Of a stretch of 64,000 nucleotides of DNA, positions 39,701-51,700 are shown piece after piece. The notes beneath the pieces were generated by a model. The model was not told the DNA's origin. It saw nothing but the letters and a program-made list of their open reading frames with translations, and did no database searches. The stretch is from Undaria pinnatifida (taxonomy: Eukaryota > Sar > Phaeophyceae > Laminariales > Alariaceae). The stretch is taken from the NCBI GenBank assembly GCA_012845835.1, contig JABAKD010000011.1, positions 498,501 to 562,500 on the forward strand, given 5' to 3'. Position 1 is the first letter of the stretch. The number at the start of each line of letters is the position of its first letter. The translations under genes and the position numbers were made by a program.

Positions 39701-42700
39701 AGACTTCAACGGGGAGAGCAAGCAACCCATGCACCTTGTCATGTTTGGCGATGCGATCGAACACGTCTCCAGGATCAGCCGAGTCATCAGGTGGGGAGAG
39801 GGAGAGAGTTGGGGGATAGAGTTGGGGGGATAGAAGCGAGGAGGCAGAGGGGGGGTACAGGGGACAAAAGGGGTGAGGCAGACAAAACTAAAGTAGGGGC
39901 TTACTTTACTTTCGTTTTTTTTTGGCGGTGGCTCGGAGTTTACTCGCGCGAGTGACGCCCCTGTTCCTTTGCGGTCTTAGCTTTGGTGCTCGTTTTTATG
40001 TTTTTCTATATTACACCGTCATGGCATGTCATGGGCATGGAATGGCTAGCTACGCCGTGTCAAACAAAGTGTCTAAGGTCTTTTGTCAATGAGGTACAGG
40101 GCTACTCGTGCGGGCGGCAAACGTCCAGCAGTGGAAATGGGGGTATACCATAACACCGTCGCAACATCCCCCCTACCGTAACAGCCCCCCTACCGTAACA
40201 TCCCCCCTACCGTAACAGACCCCCTACCGTAACACCCCCCCTACCGTAACATCCCCCCTACCGTAACATCCCCCTGCCGTAACACCCCCCCTACCGTAAC
40301 ATCCACCCTACCGTAAGACCCTCCCTACCGTGACGGCCCCCCTACCGTAACAGCCCCCCTACCGTAACATCCACCCTACCGTAACAGCCCCCCTACCATA
40401 ACATCCCCCCTACCGTAACAGCCTCCCTACCGTAACATCCTCCCTGCCGTAACACCCCCCCTACCGTAACATCCTCCCTACCGTAACATCCTCCCTACCG
40501 TAACATCCCCCCTACCGTAACATCCCCCCTACCGTAACATCCCGCCCGTAACATCCCCCCTACCGTAACAGCCCCCCTACCGTAACATCCCCCCTACCGT
40601 AACATCCCCCCTACCGTAACATCCCCCTACCGTAACATCCCCCCTACCGTAACATCCTCCCTACCGTAACATCTCCCCTGCCGTAACATCCCCCCTACCG
40701 TAACATCCCTCCTACAGTAACAGCCCCCCTACTGTAACACCCCCGCTACCGTAACGTCCCCCCTACCGTAGCATCCCCGCTGCCGTAACATCCCCCCTAC
40801 CGTAACATCCCGCCCGTAACATCCCCCCTACCGTAACATCCCCCCTACCGTAACATCCACCCTACCGTAATATCCCCCCTACCGTAACATCCCCCCTACC
40901 GTAACAGCCCCCCTACCGTAACATCCCTCCTACCGTAACAGCCCCCCTACTGTAACATCCCCGCTACCGTAACATCCCCCCTACCGTAACATCCCCGCTA
41001 CCGTAACATCCCCCCTACCGTAACATCCCGCCTACCGTAACATCCCGCCTACCGTAACATCCCGCCTACCGTAACATCCCCTCTACCGTAACATCCCCGC
41101 TACCGTAACATCCCCCTTACCGTAACATCCCCCCTACCGTAACATCCCTCTACCGTAGCATCCCCCCTACCGTAGCATCCCCGCTGCCGTAACATTCCCC
41201 CTACCGTAATATTGGTCAGAAGAAAAAAAGTGGGGCACGGTCGGGGTCCTAATTTAACAGCTTAGGGTTTACGATAACAACTAGACCTTGCACAAAAATG
41301 GGCGTCTTGATGAGATATGTATTTGCCAAACCCCCCGTCCCTATCCTATTTCGAATATACCCAGTGCAAATCGTTGGGAAAAAAGGTATCTGACATTCTG
41401 CTTGTCACCTCCCGTCCCGACATCATCGCATGACGTGCTTTTTACGTGGGCACCTCCAGAAACGCCTTGAAAGGGCAACCGATGGGTGATTATCTGCTTC
41501 TTGGGGTTGAGAAGATCAGAGATTTACAGTAATTGCGTCAATCTCCCGGTATTTTAAGTCTTAAAAAGAGTTAAGGCTAGTTTAAGGAAAAAAAAATAAC
41601 CTTAGCTGCTGCCTTCTCCTCAACCCTGACTCTACCCCGTAATATGTTTTGCGTGTGCGCACCATCGCCCGGAAACACTCGGAAAGGCAACCGATGGGCA
41701 ATGCTCTGCTCTTAGGGGTGGGAGGATCAGGAAGACAGTCTTTGACTCGATTGGCCGCGTTCATGGCTGAGTTTGTGCTCTTCCAGGTATGGATACCCCG
41801 ACGGAGCGGTGCTGGGCTCGCTGATGCAAACGTTTCGGTTTCGATTGGTACGTTGTGGTGCGCCGCATGACCACGGGATTTGCTGGTTGTTGTGGACGTT
41901 TTTCGGCTTTCAATGGTACGCTGTGCTGCACCCGATGATAGTTCGAAGATTGTTCGTGTTTTGATGGTTCGCGAGTCGAGTAAGTGTTCGGTGTCAGTGG
42001 GCAGCCTCGACAATAAAACCGCGCGCGTTGAGCTTTTCGTGCAGTTGAAGTCGTGATTCCGGCTTCGACCGTAAACCTATATTGTGGCAGCAGCGATATG
42101 CTTGTCTCGTTGTCGCGAATTATTTCGTTATTGCGCCGCCCATTTATTGTTGTCGTTGCATTGCGCTCGTTATTGTTTAGTGGCTACAAAATACATTGAC
42201 AGACGAGTTTCCCCATCTAATATATTATTGGTGTCATGGCAGTCCTTGAGATTTGGCTTTTTGTGACTGACCAGGTCGATGCAGGCCGTTTTGATAGATC
42301 AAGTAGTACGACATCCGTGTGTTTATGTCAATCAAAGCTCAGCTTCTTTCGTTATCGGTACGTGAATAATTTTAATTATTTTTTCAATGCAGAATAGCAC
42401 ATGTCATACTCATGAACCGTATCCACACTTTTTGAGGATAGCCTTGTACTCCTCGTTTTTTCGTGGTTTGTTGCTGGACAGATCGAGATCGCGAAGAACT
42501 ACGGGACGGCAGAATGGCACGAGGACCTGAAGAGCTGCCTCATGCAGGCCGGGGTGGATGACAAGTCCGTGGTCTTCCTGTTCAACGACACGCAGGCGAG
42601 CAAACAGCACATACACGCGTTGCTGTCTTCCTTCTTACGGCCGTAACAAGAAAAACACGAAGATGGATTTTCCCTCGCGGCCGTCTTGTTCGAAACGTTT

Positions 42701-45700
42701 CCTTCGTGTGCCGGCGTAGTCCGTCGTCTTTCTTTTCAAGGACACACGGGCGAGTGAGTGAAACAGCGCATTCTTCCACTCCAGAGTGGTTGAATCCTGT
42801 CCTGTGACTAGACGATGGCGATGATAATAAGTAAATATGGCAGCAAACAGCAACGTGTCATACGTGTTTCTACGTTCTCCTAGTGCTCGCAACAAAACGC
42901 GGACAAGGTGGGTTTTTACAATCGCGGGCAGTCTCGACACAGAATGCCCGTAGTGCCGGTATTATGGCAGGCGAAAGGTAAAACCCCACATTGATGGCAA
43001 CACTGAGGGGAGGAGCATACTCATCATCGTGTATGGCCGTAGTCGTAAAGCGATAGACCTTCGCATCATCCCCGCATTGCCGGTCAGACAGCTGGTTCCA
43101 TCTCTCGGGGGGCGGGCGAGCGTGCATCCACCTCTCGGGAGGGGTGAAAAATTGATACGTTTCCATGTCCGAGTTTTGACATTTTACGGCGAGAAATTGC
43201 TAGGCCACCACGATAAGATGGAGCAGTATATGCACCGAACATAGGAAACTCTCCCTACTGCGCCCTGCGTGCACAACCTACACACGTAGAGTTCGGGGGG
43301 TGTCGAGTCATCCCACAGTAGTAGTATCAATAGTAACGGTAGTAGTATAAGTAGCATCAGCAATAACGGTAGTATCAATAGTAGCGGTAGTAACGGTAGT
43401 AACGGTAGTAACGGTAGTAGTTAACGGCAGTATCGGTAGTAGTTTACGGTAGTACCAATGGTAACGGCAGTAGTAACGGCAGTAGCATCGGCAGTAACGG
43501 TAGTGGTAACGGCAGTAACGGTAGTAACGGCAGTAGTAGCGGCAGTAACGGCAGTATTAACGACAGTAGTAGCGGCAGTAGTATTGGCAGTAACGGTAGT
43601 AACGGTAGTAACGGTAGTAACGGCAGTAGTAACGGCAGTAGTAACGACAGTAACCAGTAGTAACGGCAGTAGTAGCGGCAGTAATGGCAGTAGTAGCGGT
43701 AGTAACGGTAGTAACGGTAGTAACGGTAGTAACGGTAGTAACGGTAGTATCAATAGTAACGGCAGTAACGGCAGTAGTAACGGTAGTAGTAACGGTAGTA
43801 GTAACGGTAGTATATCAATAGTAACGGTAGTGCTAACGGTAGTAACGGCAGTAACGGTAGTAACGGTAGTAGTAACGGCAGTAACGGCAGTAACGGTAGT
43901 AACGGTAGTAGTAACGGTAATAACGGTAGTATCAATACTAACGGTAGTAACGGTAGTAGTAACGGTAGTAGTAACGGTAGTAACGGTAATCCTAACAGTA
44001 ACGGTAGAACTAATAGTAACGGCAGTAACGGTAGTAACGGTAGTAGTAACGGTAGTAACGATAGTAGTAACGGCAGTAACGGTAGTAACGGTAGTAACCG
44101 TAGTAGTAGCGGTAGTAGCGGTAGTACTAACGGTAGAAGTAACGGCAGTAGTAACGGTAGAAGTAACGGCAGTAACGGTAATCGTAACGGTAGTAACGGT
44201 AGTAACGATAGTAGTAACGGCAGTAACGGCAGTAACGGTAGTAGTAACGGGAATAATAACGGTAACGGTAGTAGTAACGGTAGTAACGGTAGTAACGGTA
44301 GTAGTAGCGGCAGTAACGGTAGGGGTTGCACTTTGGGGTCAAACGTTTCTGGTCGGTTGAGCTTCTTAACCACTTTAGAGCCCCAAAACCACTTCCTAAA
44401 CTAATTCTAAGTATGTTGTCAGGTTGTCAGATTTGTCAGAAACGGCTTTCCAGCTGTAAAGGCGTTAAGTGAGGAGCCAACCACCGCTGAGTCTGGTGCT
44501 TTGACGAGTAGATTCGTTTTAAGTCTAGCGCAGATACACAATTGATCGGGTTGCGCTAGCGAACGCCTTCGAAGCCACGTTTCGGGTGATATGTTGAGCC
44601 CCTCGTGTTGGGAGCTCAGAAAACTTCTTGGAATTCGCTCCACCCTTCCGTGGGATGACTCGAATATCACTAACAATCACTGATAATCACTAATACTTGG
44701 TATGCATGTATGTGCCGACATCAGATCATCAACGAGGGCATGCTGGAAGACGTGAACAACATTCTCAACTCAGGCGACGTCCCCAACCTGTACGGACCGG
44801 AGGAGATGGACCGCATCATGACCGCCTGCCGACCAATATGCGTCAAGAAACGGATCCCCGCTACCAAGCTCAACGTGTTTGCTCAGGTACCGCTCTAAAT
44901 ATGACCATGACGTAGTGTGCGTTCGGTTCAACATGAAGAAGCGCAACGCGACCACCAAACTCACCATCTTAGCCCAGGTATTGCGCTAAAAATCCCCATG
45001 GAAGTGTGTGCGTTAGGAACAACAAGGAGCGAAACGTACTCAGGGGCACCACGCTCTAATACGTGTTCATCCAGTAGCGCGCGTTAAGTTCGACATTAAG
45101 AGAGATGCTGTATCCCGGGACAATACGCTTTTAAAGCGTGAAAGTCGAGTGAGATATTATACGGTTACGTGTGTCGGAAGCAAGGACATTATACATGACC
45201 GTGCGAAGGCACGAAAGGATGGCTAATTCAAAATGTGCCCGCAAGCTGCTGCAACAACTGCTACACGCTGGTTCCTTAAACCACCTTGGCGCCAAAAACC
45301 GCGTGGTGTGTAAATCTTAAAGGCTAACCATGTCTTTATGGTCTTCCTCGTTCGTTGGGCTCCAAATCTTCCCATTTTTGCTTTGTTGTTGACAGTACAT
45401 CAACCGTGCCAGGACAAATATACCCATCGTGCTGTACATTTCCCCCGGGGGGGGAGGTCCAGGTTCCTTGTCGCTTGCTGAGATATAACCTGCCCTTCCT
45501 TGCTTCGTTGTTGACAGTACATCGACGGCGTCAGGACCAACACCCACATCTTGCTGTTTGCGTGCCAATGGTGACCGACGCTCAGTTCAATGTGTCCGGA
45601 GGCCGAACCCCCGTCTTTCTGTATTTACTCAGTGGTTGGATTCTATTCTGCCCTTCTTGGCTTGTTTGTCTTCGTTCATCTGGTTAATATTTTCAGTGGA

Positions 45701-48700
45701 CCATGCCTCATACCAGGTACCTGATATTCGACACAGCCCGTTCGTTGGTCAACTACTGATATTTCGATATGTTTCATTCTGTCGACTTGAGTGGTATGTA
45801 GGTACCCTCTCTTAATGCTCCCGGATTAGTTGCGTCGTTGCTGGCAGTAACATCAACCGCGTGAGGACAGACGTCGTACATCGTGCCGTTTCTGACATTA
45901 ACAGCTGTTCGTTCGGTTGTAAGCTTCCCTTCCTTTATTGTTGTTGACAGCATCCCTTGTCAACCACATACCAATATCATACCAATCCCATACCATCCAG
46001 TCCCAGTCCAAGAAAATACGACACCAATTCAATCCCAATCCCATACCAATCCCATACCAATCTCATCCCAATCCCATGCCAATCCCGTACCAATATCATA
46101 CCAAACCCATACCAATCCCATACCAATCTCATCCCAATCCCATGCCAATCCCGTACCAATATCGTACCAAACCCATACCAGTCCCATACCAATCCCATCC
46201 CATCGCCGCACGAATGATCCCCTTGCTCCTTTGTCGTCTAAGTTATGGTGCCGGTTTTTGGCGGGTATGAAACCGCAATGGGATGGCTAGCTACGATGCG
46301 CCCAACAAGCATCCTAAATTATGCTCCGGTGAGGTACAGAGTCAGTCGGGCGAGTGGTGAAAACACAATAGTGAAAAAGGGGCCATCCCATCCCATCCCA
46401 TCCCAGCCCCATCCTAATCCCATACCAATCCCATGCCAATGCTATATTAATCCCATACCAATCCCATACCACTCCCATCCCATCCCATCCCATCCCATCC
46501 CATCCCATCCCATCCCATCCCATCCCATCCCATCCCATCCCATCCCATCCCATCCCATCCCATCCCATCCCATCCCATCCCATCCCATCCCATCCCATCC
46601 CATCCCATCCCATCCCATCCCATCCCATCCCATCCCGTCGTTGACAGTACATCAACCGCGTGAGGACCAACATCCACATCGTGCTGTGCATGTCCCCGCT
46701 CGGGGAAGCCTTCCGGACGCGCCTCCGAATGTTTCCCTCCATCGTCAATTGCTGCACCATCGACTGGTTTATGGAGTGGCCTGATGAGGTAAGCGGCGGG
46801 CCATGTTTTCAGGTTTCCTCTTGTTCACTCAGAAGCTAGACTGTCGATGTTTGCAAGCGATCAGCCGTTGGAGCTCACTTCGTGCTGCAGATTGTCAAAA
46901 TGGCAAGCGAAATAAGAATATACGGGGGGTGAAAATGAGCTAAGTCACAATAATTCAACACGATAAATATCAATCATCTAGCGCTCTTGATATAATAATG
47001 TAACGCAAAGGATAGCCACATTGGACGCGTACTTCGATTGAGGTAGCATTTTTAGGCCAAGCAGGTTATTTTCTTAACGACGGGGCTCCTTAACCCTGCT
47101 TAACCCAAAAATCGTCGGAGTGTCGCCAGTGTTTTTTGCGAAAACGAAGGCATTGTATACCGAGGCCATGTGCAGTTTTTGTTGGCCTCCAATACGCAAA
47201 CGTGATGATTCGGTGGCACTTTGCTGGAGCATGTCGTCCTCCTCGAACGGTCGAAAATAAAGGCTGACAGGAATCTGATAAGTTGTCAAATTCACCCCCA
47301 CAATCCCACAACTATTCAGCTACTTGTATAATAACACCCCATAGTTTATATAATACGAAGTACCTACACGAATCCTTTCCGGTTTTTGGCTCGTGCATGC
47401 ATGCAGGCTCTGAAGTCCGTGGCGACCCGCAGTCTGTCGGAGTCCAAGTTGAACCTGGGCGTCAACGAGCCCAAAGTGGTCGAGGTGATGCATGCGTTGA
47501 ACATTTCTCGGTCAGAATAGAGTTGTAGTGATGTATAAGTACAACCTGCCTCGATTAGAGGGGTAGTGCTGAATCTGTCTAACTTTTGGCAACTAGTGTT
47601 GTACTGATGCATCTGTCTAACGTTTGGCAACTAGTGTTGTGCTGATGCACCTGTCTAACTTGTTTCGATTAGTGTCGTACTGATGCATCTGTCTAACTTT
47701 TGTCGAATAGAGTTGTAGTAGTGCATCAGGTACACTTTACAGATTACACTAGAGTTGCAGTGTTTCTTCGGCTAATTATTCATCGGATAGAGTGATTTGT
47801 CATTTTTCGGTATAACTTTCTCGGTTCGAGCGCGTGGTATCGTAGCGCACGTATCAGGTGTGCGCGAGATAAAAGTGCCCACTACATGTGTGAAACGGTA
47901 CATTACCCGACGACCCCGGAATGGTAGATCGCCACTTGCATCGTTCTCGTACATGACGTCGGGGCGAATCAATAATTGTAGTCGGACCGCTGTCAGTTCG
48001 TGCCAGTCCAATACCCGCCGTGACCTGTCGCGCCCCATGAAAAGGTGGCGGTACCAAGCGCGTTTGAATCGTATATTTTCCCCAAAGTAATCTGTTATTT
48101 GTTGAGGCCATCGTGTGCACACATGCAGAGTACAGTTAACCATGCCGAGAGTGTATTTCTGTCCTTAACCGGTATCGCCGATGGTATCTAGTCTGCGCGG
48201 ACAGTTGGCAATCATTGTGTTTCGCAGCGTCTATCGTGTACGACGGTGAATATCAACCTGGGTACGTTGCACCTAGTACATCACCATCCTTGGAATATAT
48301 CACACTGGGTGATAAGAGCTGTAGAGCCGAACTCGTTTATCACGGGGGTTGTCACATGCATCGCCTTATACGGTGCGGTAAACAGTACTACCGTGTCATC
48401 GTCGGGTCTAGTAGCCACATGTCAAACCGCGATGCCGTACGTATTGTCCACCCCATTCCCCGCCTGCTTCGTTGTTCCAATTGAGAAATGCATGAGTTTC
48501 CTCCAAATCGGGACAACGGGGTCCACGGGCTAGCCTTCAGGGAAACGAACGAACGTGAGAACATCATCATAATCATCATCAGCACTATCACCATCATACC
48601 AAAACCACGCAAACCCGGACCCTCGCTTGGCAGATGGTGAAACACTTGCATCAAAGCGTGGCGAAGGAATCGCTGGAGTTCCTGTCCGCGCTGAGACGCT

Positions 48701-51700
48701 ACAATTACGTAACGCCTACGTCGTATCTGGAGGTACTGAGCACCTACAGAAACGTGCTCAACATGAAGCGTCTAGAGGTCGGCACTCTCAAGAACCGTTT
48801 GCAGGTGAGACTTCCCTCGTTGTGACTCATCCCTCTATATTGCGGTAGCGGTTGCCCTTTCGGGGCGGAACGTTTCTGAAAACTTCCGGTTGAGCTCCTC
48901 AAGTGAGGAACTTCTACTACTAATATAGTTAGTCTCGTACCTTTACGACTATGTTTGTTTTTGGACTAGGGCATAGAATTTTTGGTCGGATTGCGCGAAC
49001 GAATGCCTTCGAAGTCATGTTTCGGGTGGTGATGATGTTGATGATGTTGATGATGCTGATATTGATGTAGCTCCTCATGTTAGGAGCTCAGAAAAATCCT
49101 AGAATCTTCTGCACCTACCCCTAGAGTGGGATGACTCTTGTGCAGAGTATTTGTGATCGATCGTGTTCGTTTGTGCCCGCTTAGCGTATGCGACCTGCAT
49201 ACTCGTGTGCTACTAACAATCGATGGTGTTAGTTTTTCCGGCGACTAAAATTATAAGCGTACAGACTCTTGTGGTGCTCAGCACGAAGCGTCTAGAGGTC
49301 GGTACTCATCAAGAACCGTTTACAGCTGTGAAAAAACCGCTCGTTGCGCAGGATTTTGTTTTAATCGATTATGGTAATTTATGCCGGCTAAGCGTTCGCG
49401 TCCCTCATCATTGTGTACTACTAATAATTCATAGAGTTCATCTTATTGCCCACTGATATTACAAACTCTTGTGCACTCAACATGAATCGTTTAGAGGTCG
49501 GTACTCTCAAATACTGTTTTTACAGGTGACAATTAGCCATGCGTCCTGCCTAATACTACTAACGAGTTATTGAGAGTGCAGTATGATATCACTCATAGCA
49601 TTCGCGGAAGAAAAAACCCTCGGAAACACAAGGACAACTACTGTACTGCATGCGTAAAGTATAACTACCTCACATGCTTACTTCCCGCTTGAGCCTTTTC
49701 TACATTAATTCAATTGCTGTCCTTGCGTTGCCTTTCTCGGTACGTGCTCTTTACGTAATATTTTAAAATCCTAAGCCGCATCTAAGCTCCATCCCCGCGC
49801 CGTCGGTGTGGGTCTGTCATCTCTCATAGATACTGTAATGCTACGTATACCAAATATCGTTTTCATCTGTCCGTCTCAACAACGCAGGCGGGTTTAGACA
49901 AAATCGTTTCGACCCAAGAGCAAGTGGGAGGACTGCAAGAGCAGCTGACCGCCATGGAACCGGTGCTGATAAAGACTCAAGCCGAAGTAGAAGTGATGAT
50001 CGTCACCATCATGAGCGACAAGGAAGAGGCCGGGAAGACGCAGAGGGAGGCGAGTCGTCTTCGTGAATGTCTTATGAACCTATTTATTTCGTCTACATTA
50101 CTGACGCATGATAGGATAAGTGTGCACTCTTACTTACTATGACTATCCTTGCTTGAGGAACCCGAAAATAATCCTATACCAGGTATGTATGTGTTCGATG
50201 GTAGAGGGAGACCATCCACTGGGGGGGGGAGTATTTTAGTTAGTTCATACTTCGAAGTACTATTTCAAGACATATGATTATTTTTTATGGTAGTTGTTTT
50301 CCTGGTATACGGAAGGAGACAATATCTAGAAAAAATGCAAGCGCAACCGGTTGAGTAGAAATTCCACGGCCTAGACTCGTAATACCAAAAACAAATTGAA
50401 GAATGATAGCCACCATCGTCAGGGATAAGGAAGATATCGAAAACACGCAAAGGGAGGCCGACGAGCGACGCATGCTAGGTAGGGTAAACGGCGCACATGC
50501 ATTCTCTTCTTCTTCGTCATACGTGGTGGTTGACTCTTACGCTGCATATCGTCTGCTTCGTCGTCGGAAAATGATGAACGTCTTGAGTTAGTACGGACTA
50601 ATTAAATTCGTACGACGAGGGTTTGTGAATGTGTGAATCGCGGGGCGAGTGCAAATTTTCGGATGGCAGACCTATAGCGATACGTCGGATTGCGCAAACT
50701 ACACGATAATAGAGATGCACACCCTTTTTTTCTGAGGCTCCGCAATCGAGGAGATCTCTCGCATAAAATAAAAAAAAATGAGGAAAAACAAAGATAAAAA
50801 ACGCAAACCGGTGAAAAACCCCATGGCCTGGGCACCAAAAAAAAAAAAACGTCGAATATATCGCTGTATGCGTCGAGGTGTCCTCGAGAACGACGTATGC
50901 AGTGGGTAACCCGGTTTAAAAGCGCCCCGTGACGAGCCGAAATATGCGCTCTTAACGCCTTTACCACTGAAAAAAAAGACTTGGAATTTAGTATGGGGAA
51001 GGGTTGTGGGGCCCTGAAGGGGTTAACTACGAAGCGCTCTAATCTGTAGTTGGAGATATACAGCCTTTGGTGTGGTGACGGGACATGCCGAGTTGGCCGC
51101 TCTTGACTCCCGAATGCTCTTAACTCGGGTACTCCTAGATCGGGGTAGCCACTGCTGTATGCCTATTTTTTCCTCTATATGGTAGCCGAGGGAAAAAAAA
51201 TGCGAAAGACTGTGAGTAAAGAAACGATTAATTCGCCACATATACGATCTATCGTCGACAATGAGTGGTGGATTTCTCTGCTTCTTTACTCGCTTGTACG
51301 CTAGTTGGAAAGCTTCGATGCAATTCGAAGAGCATAGGGAATGCTGAACTCACTTTGATATAAAAATGGCGACACGTACCCGGGGGGGGGGGGGGAAGGG
51401 ACGACACCTGTGACCACGGCATGTCCAGGGGGAGGTCGCTGAGGGTGAAGCCTCTCAAAAGTTCGACTGGAAAGTACACACGATTTTAAAGAATTACGCA
51501 TGCTTCGAAGTATATGGTGCTGCGTCTTCCTGCTGGTAGTGCTGCTGGTAGTGCTGCTGTGTGTGCATTTGTACGGCTGCCTGACGTTGACGCGGTTCGA
51601 TTGATACATTTGACACGATTCGATTGGTATGTTGACAAGATTTGGGCAATTTGACAATATTCGATTGGTATGTCGACAAGAATCGATAACTATTCGACTG

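Noticed and set aside
40151..41215. Possible CRISPR array (regular 17-bp units)
   Set aside because: No alternating repeat/unique spacer pattern, no cas genes and a eukaryotic context. It is a head-to-tail minisatellite.
43458..44373. Open frames of 300 (plus) and 207 (minus) codons, apparently long hydrophobic proteins
   Set aside because: They are produced by a TAACGG-type array whose unit is a multiple of three without stops. The translations are pure VVTVVT or LLPLLP repeats.
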